Assembly: GCF_001447995.1 (NCBI RefSeq)
Contig: NZ_LDPE01000002.1
Location: 868,001-932,000 of the forward strand
Source: Maribacter dokdonensis DSW-8
GTDB taxonomy: Bacteria; Bacteroidota; Bacteroidia; Flavobacteriales; Flavobacteriaceae
Direction of reading: 5' to 3'
DNA: 64,000 bases
Below, in pieces: positions 1 through 7,732 of this stretch. Within the stretch, counting starts at the first letter, position 1; every line of letters starts with the position of its first letter. A program made the position numbers and the translations under genes. Under the pieces are notes generated by a model. It was given only the letters and a program-made list of their open reading frames with translations, made no database searches and had not been told where the DNA came from.

Positions 1-241
1 GTTTTTGAAAATGATCAAGGTCATTGATGGTAGTTGCCCATTTGTCCTTAAGGAAAATACCCGCATCGGTGAGTTTTACATTGCGTTTATCTCGTTTAAA
101 TAGTTGATAACCAATTTCTTCTTCCAATGATTGAATTTGTCTACTTAAGGTAGATTGAGATATGAACAATTTTTCTGCAGCTTTCCAAAAATGAAGTTCC
201 GTGGCAAGGCTTAAAAAATATTTTATTTGCTGTGTAGTCAT
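1..241 (-). CDS. LysR-family transcriptional regulator (N-terminal part, runs off the window)
   Basis: The first 80 codons of a gene whose 3' part lies beyond position 1. The translation from the ATG at 241 opens with MTTQQIKYFLSLATELHFW and shows the classic LysR winged-helix pattern: KAAEKLFISQSTLSRQIQSL (helix-turn-helix), then EEEIGYQLFKRDKRNVKLTDAG. LysR proteins bind T-N11-A dyads and usually control a divergent neighbour plus themselves. Here the neighbour is a LysE-type exporter starting 99 bases away, and a perfect dyad lies 3-23 bases before this start codon. The effector cannot be told, because the ligand-binding domain is outside the window. Confidence 0.9.
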   Translation of the reverse strand, partial: MTTQQIKYFLSLATELHFWKAAEKLFISQSTLSRQIQSLEEEIGYQLFKRDKRNVKLTDAGIFLKDKWATTINDLDHFQK

Positions 242-243
242 AA

Positions 244-264
244 TTAATGCAATTTATGCATTAA
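244..264. promoter_or_regulatory. LysR-type operator (T-N11-A dyad)
   Basis: A perfect inverted repeat TTAATGCA-ATTTA-TGCATTAA. Its core TGCAATTTATGCA fits the T-N11-A LysR box. It lies in the 5' leader of the lysR-like gene (start at 241) and upstream of the divergent lysE-like gene, as expected for autoregulation plus control of the exporter. Binding is inferred from position and shape only. Confidence 0.55.
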
Positions 265-340
265 AAAGCTACAAATATGTATTTTTCATAAACCTTTAGA
301 GTCATTTCTTTGCCTTGTGGATTTTTAAAATTATAGAGCT

Positions 341-967
341 ATGGGTATAGAAAACTTTGTAACCTTTATGGTATCGGCATTATTGTTTATAATGACACCT
401 GGTTTAGACACTTTTTTTGTGCTGAACAAGTCTTTGGGACGAGGAAGAAAATCTGGAATACAAGCGGCATTAGGAGTAAATGTGGGCATATTAACGCATA
501 CTTTGTGTGCGGCAATGGGAGTATCCGTATTATTGGCCAAATCAGCTTTTGCCTTTGCCGCAGTTAAATATTTGGGTGCTGCATACCTTATTTATTTAGG
601 GGTGGCAACTTATAGAAAAAGAACCGATTTTGATGGTTTAGAGCAATTGTCAACTAATGGTCAAAAGGTGAAAAGTGATTTTTGGTCAGGATTTTTGACT
701 AATTCATTAAATCCTAAAGTTGCATTATTCTTTGTTGCTTTTTTTCCGCAGTTTATATCCGCCAACCAACTACATAACCCAATGCCGTATGTAATGTTAG
801 GTGTAACTTATGCGTTTATAGGGGTGGTTTGGTATATTATTTTAACCTTGTTCGCAAGTGTTTTTTCTAACCAAATCAAAGAAAACCCTAGTTCAAGTAA
901 ACTGTTAAATAAAATAGGAGGCTTGGCATTTATTTCAATGGGTATTAAAATAGCCTTCTTTAAATAA
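341..967 (+). CDS. LysE/RhtB-family amino-acid exporter
   Basis: A 208-residue inner-membrane protein of the usual length for the LysE/RhtB superfamily, which exports amino acids or their analogues using the proton gradient. The N-terminal signature is clear: MTPGLDTFFVLNKSLGRGRK followed by a GIQAALGVNVG segment at roughly residues 18-50. About six hydrophobic segments follow, with the conserved NPKVALFFVAFFPQF stretch in the middle. It is divergent from a LysR-type regulator with an operator dyad between them, so export is probably induced by the substrate through that regulator. The substrate cannot be read from sequence. Confidence 0.88.
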   Translation: MGIENFVTFMVSALLFIMTPGLDTFFVLNKSLGRGRKSGIQAALGVNVGILTHTLCAAMGVSVLLAKSAFAFAAVKYLGAAYLIYLGVATYRKRTDFDGLEQLSTNGQKVKSDFWSGFLTNSLNPKVALFFVAFFPQFISANQLHNPMPYVMLGVTYAFIGVVWYIILTLFASVFSNQIKENPSSSKLLNKIGGLAFISMGIKIAFFK

Positions 968-986
968 ACGATTATAAGTATTAAAT

Positions 987-1084
987 AATCACCACTGATA
1001 GTTTGGGGTAACTACCTGCTGAAAGCCATGAATAGGGGAATTTGTACGCAAACTAATTTTATGTTCTCAGGTTAGGTGGTGATT
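987..1084 (+). ncRNA. Candidate structured RNA or cis-regulatory leader
   Basis: The stretch between the exporter and the methyltransferase folds into more structure than its neighbours. A closing stem of 9 perfect pairs joins 987-995 (AATCACCAC) with 1076-1084 (GTGGTGATT). Inside it, 999-1005 (TAGTTTG) pairs perfectly with 1049-1055 (CAAACTA). A third helix, 1014-1018 (ACCTG) with 1068-1072 (CAGGT), would cross the second helix as a pseudoknot. An alternative hairpin, TTTG-TACG-CAAA at 1041-1052, competes for the same CAAA. Competing helices plus a pseudoknot suggest a riboswitch-like leader, but it matches no class I know and could be a stand-alone RNA. It ends 49 bases before the downstream ATG. 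Confidence 0.4.
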
Positions 1085-1133
1085 TTTAAATTTTTATACC
1101 TTATTTTGAAGTCGAAATTTTGCACTGTTGCTT

Positions 1134-1805
1134 ATGAATACTGATAAAAAGGGTATTAAACCAAATAAGATTCCTTGGCCAACCAAAAAGGCTATGCAAC
1201 AAGTGTATGAAATGAATCTGTGGGGTAGTGGTACTGAAGATTTTTATTCGGGTGAAGGTTCTCATAAGCCGGAAATTGTAAAACCTTATATAGAGACATT
1301 AACTACTTTTTTAACTTCATTTGAAAACCCTATTTCCGTGTGTGATTTAGGATGTGGAGATTTTAATATAGGTAAAGAACTGGTAAGTTATACCAAGAAT
1401 TATGTTGCCGTTGATATAGTACCCGAATTAATTACGTACAACAAGAAAAAGTTTAAATCAAAGAACGTAGAGTTTCAATGTTTGGATATTGCGGTAGATG
1501 ACCTTCCTGTTGCAGATTGCGCTATCTTAAGACAAGTACTACAACATTTATCCAATACCGAAGTTCTTCAGATTACCCGTAAGTTAATGCAGTACACCTA
1601 TGTTATTGTTACGGAGCACTTGCCAAACAAAAAGTTTGTTGCCAACATAGACATTATTTCGGGTCAAGGTACAAGGCTTAAAATGAAAAGCGGTATAAAG
1701 TTACAGGAGTCACCTTTTAACTTAAAAACAGTGAAGTCAAAAGAGCTGTTAAGGGTTGTTGATCAACACGGTGTCATTGTAACCACAGCGTATAAGTTGA
1801 GTTAA
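1134..1805 (+). CDS. Class I SAM-dependent methyltransferase
   Basis: A soluble 223-residue protein with a Rossmann-type methyltransferase fold. Motif I, CDLGCGDFNIG at about residues 70-80, forms the S-adenosylmethionine-binding loop; VAVDIVPELI (about 91-100) supplies the acidic residue expected after strand 2; ILRQVLQHLS (about 131-140) fits the motif IV/post-motif region. The acceptor is unknown. I use the ATG at 1134 rather than a TTG two codons earlier. It stands alone on this strand, preceded by the candidate structured RNA, so its expression may be controlled by that leader. Confidence 0.85.
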   Translation: MNTDKKGIKPNKIPWPTKKAMQQVYEMNLWGSGTEDFYSGEGSHKPEIVKPYIETLTTFLTSFENPISVCDLGCGDFNIGKELVSYTKNYVAVDIVPELITYNKKKFKSKNVEFQCLDIAVDDLPVADCAILRQVLQHLSNTEVLQITRKLMQYTYVIVTEHLPNKKFVANIDIISGQGTRLKMKSGIKLQESPFNLKTVKSKELLRVVDQHGVIVTTAYKLS

Positions 1806-1836
1806 TGTATTTTTATCATGCTATGCTCCATGGTCT

Positions 1837-2298
1837 TTATTCGGTTTTAATGGTAAAGGTAGCTGTTAGTCCAACGCAGAAATTTCTGGGTAATTTATGT
1901 ACTCCAAATATTGCTCTTGAGTGTTGACCTTTTTCATTTAAAACCTTTACGAACAAATTAGATGCTCCATTGACAACATTTGGCGATTCGTCCCAGTTTT
2001 CTGCTGACTGAAAGTAGGCATCAAAATGATTTAAACCTATAATTTTATGAAAACCAATTTTACTTTCTGCTTGAGCCAATACATTTAAGGCGCATAGTTC
2101 CATAGCTTTATACCCTTGTTCGGTTGAAATCTCATTCCCTAATCTACCTTGGTATAAGAACTTTTCATTTAAAATAGGAAATTGAATGGCAATGTAAGCT
2201 ATGTTATCTCTAATATTTACAGAAACATAATTGCCACCTGGTGTTGATATTGTAGGAAGTTCAAGTCCTAGATTTTTGAGATTTTCTTTAGGATCCAT
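1837..2298 (-). CDS. RidA/YjgF-family protein
   Basis: A 153-residue protein of the RidA (YjgF/YER057c/UK114) superfamily, in the subgroup that opens LGLELPTISTPGGNYV and continues with the LYQGRLG, ELCALNVLAQ and VNGASNLFVKVL blocks seen here. Canonical RidA hydrolyses reactive enamine/imine intermediates released by PLP enzymes. This subgroup is poorly characterised, so the same chemistry should not be assumed. It is transcribed alone, with a terminator at 2435-2464 insulating it from the glycosyltransferase operon upstream on the same strand. Confidence 0.85.
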   Translation of the reverse strand: MDPKENLKNLGLELPTISTPGGNYVSVNIRDNIAYIAIQFPILNEKFLYQGRLGNEISTEQGYKAMELCALNVLAQAESKIGFHKIIGLNHFDAYFQSAENWDESPNVVNGASNLFVKVLNEKGQHSRAIFGVHKLPRNFCVGLTATFTIKTE

Positions 2299-2434
2299 GT
2301 TTTAAATTTTGATGCTATTCTCTATAGTGATCACAATATAAAGTGAAAATCTTTTTTCCCCTTTATTGTAGAAAAAATAAATGTGTAAATGGTCTTTCTG
2401 GCGTTCAGGTTACATTAGGATGTCTTGAAAATAA

Positions 2435-2464
2435 AAAAAGATAACCCAGTTGAGTTATCTTTTT
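2435..2464 (-). terminator. Rho-independent terminator of the glycosyltransferase operon
   Basis: A perfect 11-bp stem, AAAAAGATAAC (2435-2445) with GTTATCTTTTT (2454-2464), and an 8-base loop. The run of A on the left reads as a U tract on the minus strand, 24 bases after the stop of the 494-residue glycosyltransferase. Confidence 0.85.
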
Positions 2465-2487
2465 AAAATATTGCAATTATAGTGTTT

Positions 2488-3972
2488 TTAAGCCCTTGAA
2501 GTCAAAGATTTAAAGAATACAAACCCAAACCCTAGAAATAACATAAAATGGAATGGAAACAGTCCAAAATCATTTAATGGTATGGCGCTGTACATACCAA
2601 ACATGAAGTAGAGCATTAATGCAAATTCCAATATCATATTGGGCGATAATTTTTTAGCTAGGTATTTGTTTCCCTTCCAACTTTGTTTTAATGAGCTAAT
2701 GTTGAATTTTGGAGTACGTACAAATTCACTTCTTTTACCCATATGACCTTCAAGTACGGCAATGGTGTTATGTAAAGAGAACCCAAGCGCAACCGAGAAA
2801 AAAGTAAAGAAAATTCGTATATAATCTACAAAATTATCAAAGCCGCTACCTTGTATACTCTTATAGGTAAACCAATAACAGACAAACAATATAATGGTGC
2901 TTATCGTGAACAAGCTTAACAAAGAGAATACCCAATCCAAATGACCATAGGTATTTTTAATATAAAGCGATGGTATGCTTAATATAGCTACCAAAAACAC
3001 ACATAAGAACATGGAACTGTTCAACAAGTGCATAACTCCATGGAACTTGGTTTTAAATGGAATGTTCTTTGCGGTAATAACGCTCCAAACCGTTTTTCTA
3101 AAGTTCTCTGCCCCACCTTTGTTCCAACGAAATTGTTGTGAACGAGCGGCACTGATAACTACAGGTAGTTCTGCCGGGGTTTCTACATCTTCTAAATACT
3201 TAAATTTCCAGTTTTTTAACTGTGCGCGGTAGCTTAGGTCCAAATCTTCTGTGAGGGTATCTCCTTCCCAGTTACCGGCATCAAGAATACACTCTTTACG
3301 CCAAATACCTGCGGTACCGTTAAAGTTGATGAAGTGACCTTTACTGTTACGCCCTACCTGCTCTAATGTGAAATGGGCATCAAGAGCAAACGCCTGTATT
3401 TTAGTTAAAGTGGAATAGTCTCGGTTTAGGTGGCCCCAACGGGTCTGTACCACACCTATTTCTTCATCTTTAAAATAGATAACGGTTTTTTTAAGCCAGT
3501 CTGCAGCCGGTAAAAAGTCTGCATCAAAAATAGCGATGAATTCACCTTTAGCTATTTTTAATCCTTCTTTTAAGGCACCTGCCTTAAAACCAGATCGGTC
3601 TGTTCTTGTAATATGTTGTATATCTAGACCGGTCTCCTGTAATTTAGCTATACTTGCAGCGGTAGCTATTACGGTATCATCCGTAGAATCATCTAAAACC
3701 TGAATTTCCAATTTACTTTTTGGGTATTCAATTTTTGCGATGTTCTCTAAAAGCCTGTCCATTACATACTCTTCGTTAAATACCGGAAGTTGTATGGTTA
3801 CGAACGGAATTTCTTTTGGGTCTAACAGGTTAAATTTTGGTGCCGTTTGGTTCTGTCTCTTTTGTGATAAATAATTGATCAACAGATTTAGCTGTGCCAA
3901 GCTGTAAAAGAAAATTAATAGTAAAGAAATACTATAAATTACGATGATGAAATATGCTAAAGCTAGTTCCAT
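2488..3972 (-). CDS. Processive GT2 glycosyltransferase, membrane-embedded (cellulose-synthase-like)
   Basis: A 494-residue inner-membrane glycosyltransferase. One hydrophobic helix (about 5-30) precedes a GT-A domain holding LPVFNEEYV, DDSTDDT, the metal-binding FDADFLP, TEDLDLSYRA and QQFRWNKG. The last is the QxxRW signature of processive beta-glycan synthases such as cellulose synthase or mannan synthase. Four or more helices follow in the C-terminal half. It probably extends a polysaccharide or a lipid-linked sugar at the cytoplasmic face. No PilZ domain is present, so direct c-di-GMP control is unlikely. It follows the smaller GT2 gene with a one-base gap, so the two are co-transcribed. 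Product and sugar are unknown. Confidence 0.87.
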   Translation of the reverse strand: MELALAYFIIVIYSISLLLIFFYSLAQLNLLINYLSQKRQNQTAPKFNLLDPKEIPFVTIQLPVFNEEYVMDRLLENIAKIEYPKSKLEIQVLDDSTDDTVIATAASIAKLQETGLDIQHITRTDRSGFKAGALKEGLKIAKGEFIAIFDADFLPAADWLKKTVIYFKDEEIGVVQTRWGHLNRDYSTLTKIQAFALDAHFTLEQVGRNSKGHFINFNGTAGIWRKECILDAGNWEGDTLTEDLDLSYRAQLKNWKFKYLEDVETPAELPVVISAARSQQFRWNKGGAENFRKTVWSVITAKNIPFKTKFHGVMHLLNSSMFLCVFLVAILSIPSLYIKNTYGHLDWVFSLLSLFTISTIILFVCYWFTYKSIQGSGFDNFVDYIRIFFTFFSVALGFSLHNTIAVLEGHMGKRSEFVRTPKFNISSLKQSWKGNKYLAKKLSPNMILEFALMLYFMFGMYSAIPLNDFGLFPFHFMLFLGFGFVFFKSLTSRA

Positions 3973-3973
3973 A

Positions 3974-4663
3974 TTATTTAATACTGTATTTGAAGATCCA
4001 CCCCAAAATTTTTATGCCAGCAAATATACTACCTTTTACGGTTCCTGATACTTTTGAGATACCAATTCTTCGTTTGTAACGTACTGGTACTTCGGTATAT
4101 GTCATTTTTTTCTTAAGAACTTTTAGTTGCATTTCAACTGTCCACCCATAAGTTTTGTCTTCCATGTTCAATTCTTTGAGCTTTTCGTATTTAATTGCCC
4201 TAAATGGACCTAAATCCGTAAATTTTGCGCCAAAAAACAAACGCATTAAAAATGTGGCCAACCAGTTGCCAAAAACCTGTTGTGGGGTCATGGAACCCTC
4301 TTCTCTTAAACTTTTTTCTCTGGCACCTACTACAAAATCAATGTCATTTTCCAAAATTGGGGCAACTACCTTATCTAGCTCTTCCGGATAATCAGAATAG
4401 TCTCCATCAATAAATACGATAATATCTGGTTGTTTAGATTTTTTTGCCACATAATCTAACCCGTGCAAGCATGCATAGCCATAGCCTTTTTTGTTTTCTG
4501 TGAGTACCGTTGCACCCGCGGCTTTTGCATTTTTTACTGTGTCATCTGTAGAGTTATTGTTTACAACGATTATTTCAGATACCGTTTTGGGCAGTTCGTT
4601 GATGACATGTGCTATAGAATCTGCTTCGTTAAAAGCGGGTATAATTACCTTTATGTCTGTCAT
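3974..4663 (-). CDS. GT2 glycosyltransferase, polyprenyl-phosphate (DPM1/GtrB-like) type
   Basis: A 229-residue GT-A enzyme resembling dolichyl/undecaprenyl-phosphate sugar transferases. It shows VIIPAFNEADSI at the start, NNNSTDDT, the GYGYACLHG loop, the metal-binding FIDGDYSDYPEEL, and FTDLGPFRAIKY. It lacks the two long C-terminal helices of GtrB, with only a short hydrophobic tail. Its role would be to charge a lipid carrier with one sugar for a partner enzyme. Its ATG overlaps the stop of the upstream MORN-type gene by one base (TAATG), and the processive GT2 follows by one base, so the three form a tight operon. Confidence 0.85.
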   Translation of the reverse strand: MTDIKVIIPAFNEADSIAHVINELPKTVSEIIVVNNNSTDDTVKNAKAAGATVLTENKKGYGYACLHGLDYVAKKSKQPDIIVFIDGDYSDYPEELDKVVAPILENDIDFVVGAREKSLREEGSMTPQQVFGNWLATFLMRLFFGAKFTDLGPFRAIKYEKLKELNMEDKTYGWTVEMQLKVLKKKMTYTEVPVRYKRRIGISKVSGTVKGSIFAGIKILGWIFKYSIK

Positions 4664-5154
4664 TATTTTAAATCAGATAAACTATTTTCATGTGTAAAGG
4701 CCCTAAAAGATGTCCATTCTTTAATTTTTTCTCCTTTACTATATTTTTCGGCAGATATGAGTTTTGCATCTTTATATTTTAAACAATATCCGTCCTTTAT
4801 TCCCTTTGTTAATTGACATTTATGGTTAATACGCCCTTGTGGGTCGTAAAAGAGCCACCAACCAATTTCACTATTATCTTTAAACCGTCCTTCTTTAGTT
4901 CTAACTCTGTGTTCATCAAAGAAAAACCAATATTTGTCTTTTTTACCGTAAGAATAAAATCCTTGTTGAGATTTGTTTCCGTTAGGGTGGTAAAAAGTCC
5001 AGTAATCTGTTCTTGTATTATACCGCATCCATCCTTCACTTTCTATGGTGCCGTCATCATAAAAGTTACGCTTATAATGTTTGTCTTCGGGCTTTATAAA
5101 AGCTAACAATCCTAAACAGATCAATACGGCGTATGTGGGTTTTAATAGCTTCAT
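4663..5154 (-). CDS. Exported MORN-type repeat protein
   Basis: A 163-residue protein with a hydrophobic N-terminus (MKLLKPTYAVLICLGLLAFI), either a signal peptide or an anchor. It then has about four repeats of the MORN_2 kind: YDDGTIESEGWM, YHPNGNKSQQGFY, FKDNSEIGWWLFYDPQGR and KYKDAKLISAEKYSKGEK. Such repeats are often labelled YwqK-family antitoxin in databases, but no toxin gene is present. First gene of an operon with two glycosyltransferases, so an envelope role tied to their glycan is plausible. Function unknown. Confidence 0.75.
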   Translation of the reverse strand: MKLLKPTYAVLICLGLLAFIKPEDKHYKRNFYDDGTIESEGWMRYNTRTDYWTFYHPNGNKSQQGFYSYGKKDKYWFFFDEHRVRTKEGRFKDNSEIGWWLFYDPQGRINHKCQLTKGIKDGYCLKYKDAKLISAEKYSKGEKIKEWTSFRAFTHENSLSDLK

Positions 5155-5202
5155 ATTATTTCATTTAATTCACTGGTTTCATACGGTATGCAATTTTACT
5201 TG

Positions 5203-7608
5203 CTATTTGTCCCTTTGTATGGTGTAGTGGTTTTTTCCCTTGTTTAGTGCAATATTTTTGCCGCCCCAAACCAGATTTCCGATCATATTGCTTGGAATGG
5301 TTATTACAGCGGATAACGTTTCTTTATTTTTTTCTAGTTCAAATTCAATATTCCCTTTTGATGTGGGGAGTAAACCTTTAATTTCATTTAGCTCACCAAA
5401 AGCAGGAACGATCTCAACTTCTTCAAAATCATTTTTTACGGACCGGATGCCCGCCAAATAATTAAAATAAAAATAGGCTGGTGATGCACTCCACGGATGA
5501 ACCTCTGAACGTGTTGGTTTTTCTGTACTTTCAAAACGTTCTAGGGTAGTGGTCATATGATCGTTGATCATTTGCTCCCAAGGTTTTTGTGCAAGGTCGA
5601 ATAGCTCTGGTGCACCTACTTTTTTTATCGCTTCAAAAAGATAAAAGCGATAGTAATAGGTAGCCTGTAATAAATCTTTTTCGGTTAAAATTTTCGACAA
5701 TAAATCCTTTTGCTCTGACAATGGTATGGCATTGGTCAATATGGCCATGATATTGGTATGTTGATCATAAATGGTCTTGTCAGGTCTTTCAGCAAAGAGC
5801 TTTCTTTTGGCATCGTAACAATGTTTGTTGACCGATGCTATAATTTCTTGCGCTCTATTTTTATAGCTGTTATAGGTATGATCATCTCCTATTTCTTTAA
5901 AAAGTAGTGCGGCGTTCTGTAGTGCATGAACATAATGTAGGCTTACAACGGCAGAATTAAGACCATCATTTTTTGTTGCCGTACCACTGCCATTATTGGG
6001 TCCTGTATACCAATCAACGAAATAGCGATAGGGTGTTTTGTTTACCAAATTAAGCTCATTCATGTTCTTTTCAAAACCAGCTAAAGTATTGGTGATGCCG
6101 TCTTTGTAAGTATGTATAAATGCTTTGTCACCAGAGGTTTTATAATAATCGGCAATCATATCTACCCACACCAAAGAATAGGTAGGGTATATAAATGTGG
6201 AGCGCAGAGGATAGGCGCCCATTATATTGCCATCAGAATCCCTGGAATGATCAAATTGGCGAATGGCATTTTTGGTATGTGCCGTATTACCGCTCAATGC
6301 CTGCCAAATTAAAGCCTGTATTTTGGTATCGCCAACATATTGCATGGTCTCATAATAGGCATCGCTCAAAAAATAATCTTGTGTGCAGATATCTATAGTG
6401 CGTTTGCAGATATCAAAAATATCATTGTACAAGGTATTGTCAGATGTAAACTTTGCGATGGATGGTATGGTTGTTCGTGATCTATGATTTACAAACTTTT
6501 CTAAAATAAGTTCTTGGTCTTTGGTAGCTATTTCAAATGCTATAAAACGAAAAGTGCGCATCCAATTAGGAATAAATTTTTGAGCCACATTACCGTTAGA
6601 AATAACTTCATCGTAATACCCTAAAAGCTGTTTGTTTTCAATATTGTTTCGATCGCCTTTTTCATTGTTTTCACCAAAAAGATTCTCGGCATATTTAATA
6701 GTGATTTTGGCTGATTTTCCTTTGCTAAAAATCAGTTCAGGAAAACCGTTGGTAACATATTGTCGATCGATTAAAAAAGTAATATTCTTGTTTGGAGCAA
6801 CTATAAGTTCACCTGATTTTGGGAAAGCGGTGTCAATAGGGTTACTTGACCTTACAATACTACCTACACGTTCTTCATCCCACGAAAGCAAAGGCAAATT
6901 ACGAGGTTCTAACAAATAGGCAATGGAACCGCCCATGCTACTTGCATTCTCAAAAAAATCAACCTTTTTCCACCTGGAATCATCATAATCCAACGTTTCC
7001 CAATTTGTTGGGTAGTGGTTCATATCAACAATATCGGTTGGGTTGTTTGCATAGAATCCGCCAACGATCGCCTTTTCTCCATTACCTCTCCAAACCACTT
7101 CATTGGCTTTATACGATTGGTCTATAGTGCTTAGCCAATTATCATTGTTTCCAGTGGTATTGATAATCTTTGCATTGTTGGTAACGCCATTTACCATAAC
7201 ACTAGTAAATATGGACTGCATGCCTAAGAATCTCCTTTTTCCAAAATTGATGACCTTAACGGCGATAACGTTTTTGCCCTTGTTTAGATAGTCTTTTAAG
7301 TTTAAGGTTTCAAATTTATAGTGCTGAATGTCGCTTAATTGAGGACCGTGGGTAATAAAATGCCCATTTACATATAGAAAGTAATGATTGTCTGCAGAAA
7401 TATTAATGATGAAATCTTCTTTAGAATCGGTGATATTGAAAGTGTTTCTAAATAACACTGCAGTGTCCTCTCCTCCTTTAATATCTGGGTGGCTAACCCA
7501 GCTGGCGCTTATATTTTCCTTACCATAAATTACCTCAGGATAATTAATTTCTTTTTGCCCCTGCAAATGCAAAGAGAGGAGAATTATGATAAAAAGAAAG
7601 CGATTCAT
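5203..7608 (-). CDS. GH78-type alpha-L-rhamnosidase-related glycosidase
   Basis: An 801-residue secreted enzyme (signal peptide about 1-18) with the layout of Bacteroidetes alpha-L-rhamnosidases: N-terminal beta-sandwich domains (about 20-380), an (alpha/alpha)6 barrel (about 390-730) and a C-terminal beta domain. The active-site block YYETMQYVGDTKIQAL (from residue 418) gives Glu420 and Asp427 as catalytic candidates, and HPWSASPAY near 730 is the usual second signature. The family's common DCPYYE reads SDAYYE here, so the first acidic residue is shifted by one position; substrate specificity is therefore less certain. It would act on rhamnose-containing plant or algal glycans in the periplasm. 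No SusC/D pair is nearby. Confidence 0.85.
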   Translation of the reverse strand: MNRFLFIIILLSLHLQGQKEINYPEVIYGKENISASWVSHPDIKGGEDTAVLFRNTFNITDSKEDFIINISADNHYFLYVNGHFITHGPQLSDIQHYKFETLNLKDYLNKGKNVIAVKVINFGKRRFLGMQSIFTSVMVNGVTNNAKIINTTGNNDNWLSTIDQSYKANEVVWRGNGEKAIVGGFYANNPTDIVDMNHYPTNWETLDYDDSRWKKVDFFENASSMGGSIAYLLEPRNLPLLSWDEERVGSIVRSSNPIDTAFPKSGELIVAPNKNITFLIDRQYVTNGFPELIFSKGKSAKITIKYAENLFGENNEKGDRNNIENKQLLGYYDEVISNGNVAQKFIPNWMRTFRFIAFEIATKDQELILEKFVNHRSRTTIPSIAKFTSDNTLYNDIFDICKRTIDICTQDYFLSDAYYETMQYVGDTKIQALIWQALSGNTAHTKNAIRQFDHSRDSDGNIMGAYPLRSTFIYPTYSLVWVDMIADYYKTSGDKAFIHTYKDGITNTLAGFEKNMNELNLVNKTPYRYFVDWYTGPNNGSGTATKNDGLNSAVVSLHYVHALQNAALLFKEIGDDHTYNSYKNRAQEIIASVNKHCYDAKRKLFAERPDKTIYDQHTNIMAILTNAIPLSEQKDLLSKILTEKDLLQATYYYRFYLFEAIKKVGAPELFDLAQKPWEQMINDHMTTTLERFESTEKPTRSEVHPWSASPAYFYFNYLAGIRSVKNDFEEVEIVPAFGELNEIKGLLPTSKGNIEFELEKNKETLSAVITIPSNMIGNLVWGGKNIALNKGKNHYTIQRDK

Positions 7609-7644
7609 TTTTAATTTCTATGGTGGTTATTACGTTGTAAAGGT

Positions 7645-7676
7645 CATGAAAGATTAGCTAAAACCAATCTTTCATG
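7645..7676 (-). terminator. Possible terminator or processing hairpin after the polyferredoxin gene
   Basis: A perfect 11-bp stem CATGAAAGATT (7645-7655) / AATCTTTCATG (7666-7676) with a 10-base loop, 57 bases past the polyferredoxin stop on the minus strand. There is no U tract after it in that direction, so it may stabilise the mRNA end rather than terminate transcription. Confidence 0.4.
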
Positions 7677-7732
7677 TTCTTTTTCCTAGATGATAACTTT
7701 GGGCACTTTCTAAATGACCCTACTGAATACCA

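Noticed and set aside
2963..4000. Cellulose synthase proper
   Set aside because: QxxRW and DxD are present, but there is no PilZ domain and no bcsB, bcsC or bcsZ gene, so only a processive GT2 call is justified.
4663..5154. YwqK-type antitoxin of a toxin-antitoxin system
   Set aside because: The MORN_2 repeats attract that label, but no toxin gene is adjacent and the protein appears exported.
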